DNA from: an uncultured Porphyromonadaceae bacterium
GTDB lineage: Bacteria > Bacteroidota > Bacteroidia > Bacteroidales > Muribaculaceae
Assembly: GCA_947175455.1 (NCBI GenBank)
Contig: CAMWMW010000008.1
Coordinates: forward strand, 1-11,982
DNA: 11,982 nt
Direction of reading: 5' to 3'
Below, piece by piece: positions 5,521-11,982 of this stretch (position 1 is its first letter; each line of letters starts with the position of its first letter). Below the pieces are notes generated by a model. That model did no database searches. It was not told the origin of the DNA and saw nothing but the letters and a program-made list of their open reading frames with translations. The translations under genes were made by a program, and so were the position numbers.

Positions 5521-6546
5521 ATGCTTGACAAGATAAACGCCATAAAGGAAGAAATCAACGCGGCGGTAGCCTCCAATCTTCAGGAGGTTGAGGAACTGCG
5601 TATCAAATATCTGGGCAAAAAAGGGAGCATCTCCCAGCTGATGGTGGATTTTCGCACAGTGCCTGCGGAGATGAAACGCGAACTCGGTCAGAAAATCAAT
5701 GAACTCAAGAATTACGCCACGGAAAAAATCGCGTCGTTGAAAGAGGGTTTTGCCACTGCCGCCGATTCCGATGCCGATGCAATTGACCTTACGCGCACGG
5801 CAACTCCATATGAACTTGGCACACGTCATCCGCTTTCGCTTGTCAAGAATGAAATGCTGAGGATATTCGCCGGAATGGGTTTCACTATTGCCGAGGGTCC
5901 CGAGATTGAAGACGACTGGCATGTCTTCGAGTCGCTTAATTTCCCGCCTGACCATCCGGCTCGTGACATGCAGGACACTTTCTTCATTTCTCGTGATCCC
6001 AAAGACATCCTGCTGCGCACGCATACCTCTTCCGTCCAGACCCGTGTAATGGAGAAAACGCAGCCTCCGATCCGCATCGTATGCCCGGGACGCGTATATC
6101 GCAACGAGGCGATTTCAGCCCGTGCCCATTGTTTCTTCCATCAGGTAGAGGGACTTTATATCGACAAAAATGTCTCTTTTGCAGATCTGAAGCAGGTGCT
6201 TCTCGGTTTCGCCCGCCAGATGTTCGGTCCGGAAACCAAAATCCGTCTGCGTCCGTCATATTTCCCCTTCACCGAGCCGTCGGCAGAGATGGATATATCC
6301 TGCGATATATGCGGCGGCAAAGGGTGTGCCTTCTGCAAAGGCACCGGATGGGTTGAGATTCTCGGTTGCGGCATGGTCGATCCCAACGTGCTTGATGCCT
6401 GCGGAATAGATTCGAAAGTATATTCAGGCTATGCGTTCGGCATGGGTATAGAGCGTATCACCAACCTCAAGTACAAGGTCAAGGATCTCCGCATGTTCAG
6501 CGAGAACGATGTGCGTTTTCTTCGCGAATTTGAATCGGCAAGATAA
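5521..6546 (+). CDS. pheS: Phenylalanine-tRNA ligase alpha subunit
   Basis: 341 residues from the ATG at 5521. The frame is open further upstream to 5413, but that part overlaps the promoter and is not PheS-like, whereas MLDKINAIKEEI opens the usual N-terminal coiled coil. RIKYLGKKGSISQLM (27-41) is the standard alpha-subunit segment. The catalytic module starts at HPLSLVKNEM (103-112), continues with FPPDHPARDMQDTF (141-154), motif 2 around GRVYRNEAIS and HQVEGLY (190-213), and motif 3 in GYAFGMGIERI (303-313). Between motifs 2 and 3 is a cysteine cluster at 261, 264, 269 and 272 (CxxC-x4-CxxC), likely zinc-binding. With PheT it charges tRNA-Phe in the cytosol. The beta-subunit gene pheT is not adjacent: nth follows after 45 nt, so the subunits are encoded apart or pheT lies outside the window. 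Confidence 0.97.
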   Translation: MLDKINAIKEEINAAVASNLQEVEELRIKYLGKKGSISQLMVDFRTVPAEMKRELGQKINELKNYATEKIASLKEGFATAADSDADAIDLTRTATPYELGTRHPLSLVKNEMLRIFAGMGFTIAEGPEIEDDWHVFESLNFPPDHPARDMQDTFFISRDPKDILLRTHTSSVQTRVMEKTQPPIRIVCPGRVYRNEAISARAHCFFHQVEGLYIDKNVSFADLKQVLLGFARQMFGPETKIRLRPSYFPFTEPSAEMDISCDICGGKGCAFCKGTGWVEILGCGMVDPNVLDACGIDSKVYSGYAFGMGIERITNLKYKVKDLRMFSENDVRFLREFESAR

Positions 6547-6591
6547 GGAAATGCCGGGGTTGACTATTGTTACCTTGCTTTAACTGAAAAA

Positions 6592-7224
6592 ATGACAATA
6601 CGACAAAGATATGAAGGCATAATCTCCATTTTCAAGGAGATTATGCCCGAACCTAAAACGGAGTTGCACTATGACACTCCGTTTCATCTTTTATTGGCGG
6701 TGATACTGTCGGCACAATGCACCGACAAACGCATAAACATGGTTACACCTGCATTGTTCGGGCGTTTTCCCGATCCGGAATCACTCGCTGCCGCCGATGA
6801 AGAAGAGGTATTTGAATATATAAAGAGTGTGACGTTTCCCAACAATAAGGCGCGGCATCTTATCCGGGCTGCAAGAGTCCTGACGGAAGAATTCGGAGGA
6901 GAGATGCCGACGGATATCGACAATCTGATGAAACTTCCCGGCGTAGGGCGCAAGACCGCCAATGTCATGCTCGCTGTGGTCTGGAACAAGGCGGCAATGG
7001 CGGTAGACACACATGTGTTCCGCGTCAGCAACCGTCTCGGACTGACCAATAATTCCCGGACTCCGCTTGAGACAGAGAAAACCCTTGTGAAATATATTCC
7101 CGAAGAATTGCTTTCAACGGCACATCACTGGCTTATCCTGCATGGAAGGTACGTCTGCAAGGCTCGTCGTCCCGACTGTCTCGACTGCCGTCTTCAAGAC
7201 TATTGCAAGAGTTACAAGGGGTGA
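6592..7224 (+). CDS. nth: Endonuclease III (DNA glycosylase/AP lyase)
   Basis: 210 residues, the normal length. The helix-hairpin-helix LPGVGRKTANV (115-125) carries the catalytic Lys121, and VDTHVFR (138-144) carries the catalytic Asp139. The C-terminal 4Fe-4S site is exact: Cys189, 196, 199 and 205 in the spacing C-x6-C-x2-C-x5-C. SAQCTDKRIN (40-49) is the usual N-terminal substrate-site motif. The enzyme removes oxidised pyrimidines from DNA and cuts the abasic strand by beta-elimination in base excision repair. The start follows pheS by 45 nt with no clear promoter in the gap, so it is probably transcribed with pheS. It converges on the DoxX gene with only 30 nt between stop codons. Confidence 0.97.
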   Translation: MTIRQRYEGIISIFKEIMPEPKTELHYDTPFHLLLAVILSAQCTDKRINMVTPALFGRFPDPESLAAADEEEVFEYIKSVTFPNNKARHLIRAARVLTEEFGGEMPTDIDNLMKLPGVGRKTANVMLAVVWNKAAMAVDTHVFRVSNRLGLTNNSRTPLETEKTLVKYIPEELLSTAHHWLILHGRYVCKARRPDCLDCRLQDYCKSYKG

Positions 7225-7239
7225 CGGTATCGTGGAATT

Positions 7240-7283
7240 GCAGACGCGCTCGTTCTAAAGCTTCTCGGTATGTCTGCGTCTGC
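7240..7283. repeat. 8-bp inverted repeat at the nth/DoxX convergence
   Basis: GCAGACGC (7240-7247) and GCGTCTGC (7276-7283) are perfect inverted arms with a 28-nt spacer; they lie across the short gap and the 3' end of the DoxX gene. There is no T run on either strand, so it is not a standard terminator. It is the only paired structure I found where the two transcripts meet. Confidence 0.3.
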
Positions 7284-7833
7284 GGCGTGCGATAAGAAGG
7301 ATATATCTGCGTATTATCTGGTCTATGCAGTATCTGCCCGGACCCGTAATTGCAAGGAAAAGAAACAGCAGTGCCTGCGAAACCGCAAAAAAGTCAAGAC
7401 CGGAGCCTCCCGGTGAAGGAGAGATCGGAGGAAGTCCTGCCACGTGGGAAACCGAAGCATAAGTATAGATAAGTATGCCCGCTATCGAGGCGATACGGGC
7501 AAAGAATCCTAAAAATATCATGCTTCCGGCGATTATGTTGAAAAGCGAAATGTCTACAGGTGACGCCGCAACCCCCGAATGTATGCCAAGAATGCCGTCG
7601 GCTATGAGAAACGCAGCGAGAAAAAACCTTATTGTCAGTAATTTTACAGACCCGACATTTGTGACTGACCGGTTTATGCCGAATATTGAATTGCAGACCG
7701 ACTTCAGCCGTTCGGTCTTTATTACTTTTCCTACGGGTCGACAGGTGCGTGCCATTCGTCCGATAAATTCGAAATTAAGCGCGCCCGGCGTTTTTTTGCC
7801 CGGATTTACGGATATGATTTTTACATCTGCCAT
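7255..7833 (-). CDS. DoxX-like integral membrane protein with an N-terminal extension
   Basis: 192 residues from the ATG at 7833. Four membrane helices are visible, at about 64-83 (LLTIRFFLAAFLIADGILGI), 95-110, 112-127 and 147-163. The sequence after the last helix, ITGPGRYCIDQIIRR, matches the C-terminal signature of DoxX proteins. The tail is strongly basic (RRRRR at 183-187), so the C-terminus should be cytoplasmic. About 60 residues before the first helix are unusual, since DoxX proteins normally begin close to helix 1. A shorter start at Met27 (MARTCRP) is possible and would still leave about 37 extra residues. The family is poorly characterised; some members are linked to thiosulfate/quinone or sulfur and oxidative-stress functions, which this sequence does not prove. 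The gene is divergent from tdk. Confidence 0.75.
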   Translation of the reverse strand: MADVKIISVNPGKKTPGALNFEFIGRMARTCRPVGKVIKTERLKSVCNSIFGINRSVTNVGSVKLLTIRFFLAAFLIADGILGIHSGVAASPVDISLFNIIAGSMIFLGFFARIASIAGILIYTYASVSHVAGLPPISPSPGGSGLDFFAVSQALLFLFLAITGPGRYCIDQIIRRYILLIARRRRRHTEKL

Positions 7834-7919
7834 AGTGGAACAATTATTTGTCAGTATCTTACTTATAGCATCAATAACAATGACTTACGGTCAAATGTTC
7901 AATATCTTGCGGCAAAAAC

Positions 7920-7950
7920 TTTGTCACTTGGGGATATTTTTGTAAATTCG
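7920..7950 (+). promoter_or_regulatory. tdk promoter, nearly abutting the start codon
   Basis: TTTG (7920-7923) is followed after 19 nt by TAAATTCG (7943-7950) and C, one mismatch from TAnnTTTG. A perfect box, TATTTTTG (7935-7942), lies directly before it but has no TTTG at the right distance. The first pair predicts a transcript starting about 2-4 nt before the ATG at 7958; the second gives about 10 nt. The remaining gap to the DoxX gene (7834-7919) shows no other clear element. Confidence 0.6.
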
Positions 7951-7957
7951 CAATATC

Positions 7958-8584
7958 ATGAAGAGATTAGGAAAATTATATTTCAGGTATGGCACCATGG
8001 GTTCGGCAAAAACCGCCCTGTTGCTCACCACAGCATATAACTTCGAAGAGCGGGGCATGTCTTATCTATGCTTCAAGCCTTCGATAGATACCCGTGAAAA
8101 GAAGAATGTCATCCGCAGCCGCATAGGCATAGAGCGTGAATGCCGGTGGATATATCGCGATACAGACCTTTTCGCATACATCCGCGAGATGGTGGAGAAA
8201 AATGGTTTGCATCCGGACTGGATACTCGTTGACGAGGCTCAGTTTCTCGCTCCGGAGCAGGTAGATCAGCTTGCATGTGTGGTGGATACCTATGGAATCA
8301 ATGTGATATGCTACGGACTTCGCACCGACTTCCAGACAAGGCTGTTCGAGGGTTCACGCCGCCTGTTCGAGATTGCCGACACTATAGATGAAATCAAGAG
8401 CACCTGTAATTGCGGTCGCAAAACGATAGTGAACGCCAGGATAGATTCACGAGGCGAGATAATCACTGAAGGAGATCAGGTCGAGATAGGAGGTAATGAC
8501 CGTTACATATCGGTATGCCGCAACTGCTGGCGAAACAAGAAAGTGGAACAGAGCCGCAACGGGCAGCTTCCGCTCGATAATTAG
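7958..8584 (+). CDS. tdk: Thymidine kinase (type II, TK1-like)
   Basis: 208 residues. The P-loop is YGTMGSAKT (11-19) with Lys18; DEAQF (92-96) supplies the magnesium-binding Asp92 and catalytic base Glu93. YGLRTDFQ (119-126) is the conserved segment after the second sheet. The zinc-binding lasso domain uses Cys150, Cys152, Cys187 and Cys190 (CxC and CxxC). The enzyme phosphorylates thymidine to dTMP with ATP in the nucleotide salvage pathway. The start is fixed: an in-frame TAA lies at 7943-7945, the ATG at 7958 is the only one after it, and the next Met is inside the P-loop. It is the first gene of a plus-strand run; the desulfidase gene follows after 64 nt. Confidence 0.97.
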   Translation: MKRLGKLYFRYGTMGSAKTALLLTTAYNFEERGMSYLCFKPSIDTREKKNVIRSRIGIERECRWIYRDTDLFAYIREMVEKNGLHPDWILVDEAQFLAPEQVDQLACVVDTYGINVICYGLRTDFQTRLFEGSRRLFEIADTIDEIKSTCNCGRKTIVNARIDSRGEIITEGDQVEIGGNDRYISVCRNCWRNKKVEQSRNGQLPLDN

Positions 8585-8648
8585 CCGGAATCTTCCTGAA
8601 TCCAGGGGAATTCCTGCGGAATTGGAGAAGGACCTTAAAATCGAAGAG

Positions 8649-9923
8649 ATGGAGAAAGAAAAGAGAGAAGCGATCATCAGACTGATAAAAAGGGAGGTTG
8701 TGCCCGCCATCGGGTGCACGGAACCTGCCGCAGTGTCGCTTTCCGTTGCCAAAGCAACGGAAATGCTCGGCGCCGTGCCGGAGAAAATAACACTGTCGCT
8801 GAGCGGCAACATAATAAAAAACGCTATGGGCGTAGGCATACCCGGCACCGGTATGATCGGTCTGCCTATCGCCGTGGCACTCGGAGCGCTTGTCGGAAAA
8901 TCCGAATATGGTCTTGAGGTTCTGAAAGATGTGGATGAGGCTGCGGTCGAAGCCGGTCGCCGGTATATATCGGAGAACCGGATTTTTATCACTCATTGTG
9001 AGGATGCCGTTTCCAACCTGCATATAGATGTGGTTGCAGAAGGGGGAGGAGAATCTGCGAGAGCGGTGATTTCAGGTTCGCATCAGAATTTCATATATCT
9101 TGAGAGAAACGGAGAAACGCTTCTCGACAAAGGAGCGGTAGCCGACAGTGCGGAAGGAGGGGATGATGTTGTTCTTGACGCGGCTACGGTCTATCGGTTC
9201 GCAACTGAAACCCCGGTTGACGATATCCGTTTCATACTTGAGGCTAAGAGACTTAATCTGGCGGCTGCGGAACTCGGACTGAAGGGTGGCTACGGCCATT
9301 CTCTCGGCGCTGCGCTCAACCGAGGTCACGGTCTTATCGGCGACTCGCCGCTTGAGCATATAATGTCGATGACTTCAGCGGCATGTGATGCCCGCATGGG
9401 CGGCGCGCCGATAGCGGTTATGTCGAATTCCGGAAGCGGCAATCAGGGAATCACAGCAACCATGCCCGTGGTCAGCTATGCCGCAGACATAAACGCGACG
9501 GAAGAGCAGACCGTGCGGGCGCTTGTATTGAGCCATCTCACCAGTATATATATAAAGCAGAGTCTCGGCCGTCTTTCGGCACTCTGCGGGTGTGTGGTTG
9601 CCTCGACAGGAGCCTCGGCGGCTCTTGTGTATCTGATGGGAGGCGGCTTCGAGCAGGTATGCGCGGCGATAAAGAATATGGTGGCAAATCTCACGGGAAT
9701 GATCTGTGACGGCGCCAAACCGGCGTGTTCGATGAAAATATCTTCAGGAGTCTCGACTTCTGTAATGTCTGCGATGCTTGCCATGAACGGCACCTGTGTC
9801 TCGTCGAGCGAGGGGATCATCAGCGATGATATCGACAAGACGATACGCAACCTCACGTCGATAGGGAGAGAAGCCATGCAGGAGACCGACAGACTCGTGC
9901 TCCGCATTATGGTGGATAAGTGA
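8649..9923 (+). CDS. L-cysteine desulfidase / L-serine dehydratase alpha-like protein (UPF0597 family)
   Basis: 424 residues from the ATG at 8649. The frame is open back to an ATG at 8496, but that part overlaps tdk and resembles nothing, while MEKEKREAIIRLIKREVVPA directly leads into the family motif IGCTEPAAVSLS (21-32). Further marks are LSGNIIKNAMGVGIPGTG (51-68), GYGHSLG (214-220), SNSGSGNQGI (259-268), LCGCVVASTGASAALVYLMGGG (312-333) and MICDGAKPACSMKISSG (351-367). Cys23, Cys313/315, Cys353 and Cys360 are candidates for the oxygen-labile 4Fe-4S site and catalysis; I cannot assign each. Relatives include E. coli YhaM and an archaeal cysteine desulfidase, which splits L-cysteine to sulfide, ammonia and pyruvate. 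The exact substrate (cysteine or serine) is not proven. It lies 64 nt after tdk and 40 nt before the thioredoxin-like gene, so co-transcription is likely. Confidence 0.88.
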   Translation: MEKEKREAIIRLIKREVVPAIGCTEPAAVSLSVAKATEMLGAVPEKITLSLSGNIIKNAMGVGIPGTGMIGLPIAVALGALVGKSEYGLEVLKDVDEAAVEAGRRYISENRIFITHCEDAVSNLHIDVVAEGGGESARAVISGSHQNFIYLERNGETLLDKGAVADSAEGGDDVVLDAATVYRFATETPVDDIRFILEAKRLNLAAAELGLKGGYGHSLGAALNRGHGLIGDSPLEHIMSMTSAACDARMGGAPIAVMSNSGSGNQGITATMPVVSYAADINATEEQTVRALVLSHLTSIYIKQSLGRLSALCGCVVASTGASAALVYLMGGGFEQVCAAIKNMVANLTGMICDGAKPACSMKISSGVSTSVMSAMLAMNGTCVSSSEGIISDDIDKTIRNLTSIGREAMQETDRLVLRIMVDK

Positions 9924-9963
9924 TTTAAAACAAAAACTCCGGTGACATGTGTTATAAATACAT

Positions 9964-11001
9964 ATGACAAATATGATAAAAATGACAAAAAACATAAAGA
10001 ATATATCTGTAATGTTCTGTGCGGCGGCAATGTCGCTTGCCTTCGGAGCGTGTAAGAAAGAAAGCAGGATAGAGATGAATTTCCCCGACAAGTATGAGGG
10101 GAAGACTGTCGAGGTGATGAATTTCGCGGATTCCACTTTGCTGGCATCCATGGTCATAACCGACGGCAAGGCATCTCTCGTATCGGAAGAAAACGATTCA
10201 TTGCGCTTTCCTCTGTTTACTCAGATAGCGATCGACGGCAGAATCCGTGCCTATTATATCATGGAAGAGGGGACAGCCGTGCTTTCCGACTCGATGAGCG
10301 TTCCTGCGGGAACACCTCTTAACGAGCGTTTCTCCTCAATGCTCTCGACTCTTGATTCGATAGAGAATCTTGATGACATGTCGCTTTATCTCGATTATGC
10401 GGAGACAGCATATAATGACAACAAAGACAATCCGATAGGGTCATACTTCGGCATAGAATGGCTAAAATATGCCGAACCCCAACGTGTCGACAGCTTTCTT
10501 AGCGTGTCGCCCGCCGGTTTTCGCGATACCCGCCGGGTAAAGCATTATGAAGAGTTCGCGCGTCATCGCGCCCAGACGGCACCCGGCATGAAATATACGG
10601 ATTTTGCCGGAGAGACCGGGAACGGCGGCACGGTGAGACTGTCATCTTATGTAAAACCGGGCAAATACACTTTGGTGGATTTCTGGGCAAGCTGGTGCCC
10701 CTACTGTATCAAAGAGTTGCCCGACATGAAGCAGCTCTATGCCGATTATGCCGACAAGGGTTTTGAGATAGTGGGTGTAGCCGTGCGTGACAAGACCGAC
10801 GACACAGCCGCCATGGTGGCGAAGCATGAGCTTACATGGCCTGTAATCTACAATACACAGCGTGTGCCTTATGACATCTACGGTTTTTCCGGCATCCCGC
10901 ACCATATGCTGATAGATCCTGAAGGGGTGATAGTAAGCCGTGGCGAGAGTGTGGCGCAGATCCGTGCGCGTCTTCAGGATATTTTCGGCGGCGGGCAGTG
11001 A
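9964..11001 (+). CDS. TlpA-like thioredoxin-fold lipoprotein
   Basis: 345 residues from the ATG at 9964. In-frame ATGs at 9973 and 9982 are equally possible; the last gives the most typical signal peptide (MTKNIKN then a hydrophobic core). The lipobox AFGAC puts the lipidated residue at Cys30. The next residues are KKES, not acidic, so a periplasm-facing location is more likely than surface display. Residues about 35-200 form an N-terminal region like that of other Bacteroidetes TlpA-type proteins (DUF4369-like, judged by position and style only). The C-terminal thioredoxin domain (about 210-340) has VDFWASWCPYC with the redox pair Cys245/Cys248, and SGIPHHMLIDPEG with the cis-Pro at 312. It probably reduces or exchanges disulfides in the envelope; the partner is unknown. 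The 40-nt gap from the desulfidase gene shows no clear promoter. Confidence 0.9.
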   Translation: MTNMIKMTKNIKNISVMFCAAAMSLAFGACKKESRIEMNFPDKYEGKTVEVMNFADSTLLASMVITDGKASLVSEENDSLRFPLFTQIAIDGRIRAYYIMEEGTAVLSDSMSVPAGTPLNERFSSMLSTLDSIENLDDMSLYLDYAETAYNDNKDNPIGSYFGIEWLKYAEPQRVDSFLSVSPAGFRDTRRVKHYEEFARHRAQTAPGMKYTDFAGETGNGGTVRLSSYVKPGKYTLVDFWASWCPYCIKELPDMKQLYADYADKGFEIVGVAVRDKTDDTAAMVAKHELTWPVIYNTQRVPYDIYGFSGIPHHMLIDPEGVIVSRGESVAQIRARLQDIFGGGQ

Positions 11002-11015
11002 TCATTATCATAAGG

Positions 11016-11033
11016 CAGCCTTCCGGAAGACTG
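11016..11033. repeat. 18-bp imperfect palindrome before the acyl-CoA synthetase gene
   Basis: CAGCCTTCCGGAAGACTG pairs with itself in 8 of 9 positions (mismatch 11019/11030), with the perfect core CTTCCGGAAG. It lies 15 nt after the TlpA-like gene's stop and directly abuts the -7-like box at 11034. It could be an operator or a weak terminator hairpin (CCGG loop, then UAAUUUU). The sequence does not decide between them. Confidence 0.45.
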
Positions 11034-11041
11034 TAATTTTC
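11034..11041 (+). promoter_or_regulatory. Weak -7-like box TAATTTTC before the acyl-CoA synthetase gene
   Basis: One mismatch from TAnnTTTG (final C for G), preceded by TG. The start would be near 11046, about 16 nt before the ATG at 11062. No TTTG is visible at the -33 distance, and the gene may instead be read from upstream. Confidence 0.3.
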
Positions 11042-11061
11042 AATACTTACACTTATATATT

Positions 11062-11982
11062 ATGAAAGACAGAACTCAATCTTTGAATCTTCTGATTGAA
11101 GAGTCGATAAAGAAAAACTGGGACAGCATGGCGCTTTCCGACATGGGTGGCATCAATTACCAATATAAGGATGTTGCGGAAACAATAGTCAAGCTGCACA
11201 TAATGTTCAAGGCGGCGGGCGTTAAGAAAGGTGACCGAGTGGCAATATGCGGCAAGAACTCCTCCAACTGGGTTGTCGTGCTTCTTGCGTGTCTGACCTC
11301 CGGAGTCGTGGCGGTGCCCGTTTTGCACGAGTTCAAGCCGGATACCGTCATGCATCTCGTGAACCATAGCGGGGCGAAGCTCCTTTTCGTAGATGCCGCC
11401 ATATGGGAGAATCTCGATGACCGCTGTATGCCGGATCTTGTCGCCGCAATTTTCATAAGCGAGTTCGGCATGCCATTGTCGCGAAGCGAGAAACTTACGG
11501 AAACCCGCAACAATATAAACGAATGCTTCGGCAAGGAATTTCCCTATGATTTCACACGCGATGCCGTGAAATATTCGGAAGATGAGCCGGAGCAGCTTGC
11601 GATAATAAACTATACGAGCGGCTCCACAGGAATGTCGAAGGGAGTAATGCTCCCTTACCGTTCTCTCTGGAGCAATATCCGGTATTGTCTTGACAATATC
11701 GATTATCTTCATGCCGGCGACGGAATCGTCAACATGCTTCCGCTTGCCCATCTTTACGGCATGACCATAGAATCGCTGCATCCCTTCTGTCAGGGGTGTC
11801 ATCTGAATTTCCTCACAAAACTTCCCTCTCCCAAGGTTATCTTGAAAGCTTTCGAGGAGGTCAAGCCAAAACTGATCATCTCCGTACCGCTGATTCTTGA
11901 GAAAATCATCAGGTCTAAGGTTTTCCCGATGCTTGAGAAGCCTCTGATGAAAGTTCTTCTTCATATTCCCTATGTCGATGAC
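11062..11982 (+). CDS. AMP-forming long-chain acyl-CoA synthetase-type ligase, N-terminal part (3' truncated by window)
   Basis: From the ATG at 11062 the frame is open for 307 codons to the last base. AAGVKKGDRVAICGKNS (51-67) and the following SGVVAVPVLHEF are the usual early motifs of the acyl/aryl-CoA synthetase family. The ATP-binding P-loop is complete as YTSGSTGMSKGVMLPYRSL (184-202). LPLAHLYGMTIE (226-237) is the next conserved segment. The later adenylation motifs (around YGxTE and the hinge lysine) lie beyond the window. Full-length relatives have about 550-600 residues, so roughly half is seen. The expected reaction is activation of a fatty acid as acyl-AMP and transfer to CoA. The fragment has no substrate-specific marker, so an acyl-ACP or other carboxylate ligase cannot be excluded. 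Confidence 0.88.
   Translation, partial: MKDRTQSLNLLIEESIKKNWDSMALSDMGGINYQYKDVAETIVKLHIMFKAAGVKKGDRVAICGKNSSNWVVVLLACLTSGVVAVPVLHEFKPDTVMHLVNHSGAKLLFVDAAIWENLDDRCMPDLVAAIFISEFGMPLSRSEKLTETRNNINECFGKEFPYDFTRDAVKYSEDEPEQLAIINYTSGSTGMSKGVMLPYRSLWSNIRYCLDNIDYLHAGDGIVNMLPLAHLYGMTIESLHPFCQGCHLNFLTKLPSPKVILKAFEEVKPKLIISVPLILEKIIRSKVFPMLEKPLMKVLLHIPYVDD

Noticed and set aside
8496..8648. Upstream start for the desulfidase gene, overlapping tdk
   Set aside because: The extra 51 residues read across tdk in another frame and show no family similarity; the conserved domain begins just after the ATG at 8649.
9476..10147. A 223-codon minus-strand ORF spanning the desulfidase/TlpA junction
   Set aside because: Antisense to two well-supported genes, low-complexity serine-rich composition, no motif.
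11053..11964. A 303-codon open frame on the minus strand
   Set aside because: The plus strand over the same stretch encodes a clear AMP-binding ligase with the P-loop YTSGSTGMSKG; the antisense frame shows no recognisable motif and is a shadow of the GC-structured codons.

Overview
The window looks like chromosomal DNA from a member of the order Bacteroidales. It carries a SusC/SusD outer-membrane pair, a SusD lipobox followed by acidic residues, a TlpA-like lipoprotein, a PheS with the four-cysteine insertion I associate with Bacteroidetes, almost no Shine-Dalgarno sequences, and several promoters of the Bacteroidetes -7 type (TAnnTTTG). The moderate GC content and overall gene style would fit Muribaculaceae, but the family is a guess. 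Most of the window is housekeeping sequence; I see no phage, transposon, CRISPR array, rRNA or tRNA.

Layout. 1-2730 (+): the 3' end of a SusC-type TonB-dependent transporter and a complete SusD-type lipoprotein, closed at 2732-2803 by a very long hairpin that can act as a bidirectional terminator. 2854-4167 (-): a glycerol-1-phosphate dehydrogenase with its own promoter. 4168-4623: the only long non-coding stretch. It holds the dehydrogenase promoter, two dyads, a plus-strand promoter and two intrinsic terminators, and may encode a small RNA of about 70 nt. 4624-5367 (-): a membrane-anchored SIMPL-domain protein, divergent from pheS. 5521-7224 (+): pheS and nth (endonuclease III), probably co-transcribed. 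7255-7833 (-): a DoxX-like membrane protein. 7958-11001 (+): tdk, an L-cysteine desulfidase/serine dehydratase-alpha family enzyme and a thioredoxin-fold lipoprotein, closely spaced and possibly one transcript. 11062 to the window end (+): the first 307 residues of a long-chain acyl-CoA synthetase-type AMP-forming ligase, cut by the window edge.

Functional links are modest. SusC and SusD form one nutrient-import machine, but no glycan enzyme is visible beside them. PheS and Nth serve translation and DNA repair. Tdk salvages thymidine. The desulfidase and the thioredoxin-like lipoprotein both concern sulfur or thiol chemistry, but a shared pathway is only an inference. The parts most worth a second look are the intergenic region 4330-4560, the shared divergent promoter of the SIMPL gene and pheS, the nearly leaderless tdk promoter, and the 33-bp hairpin after susD.
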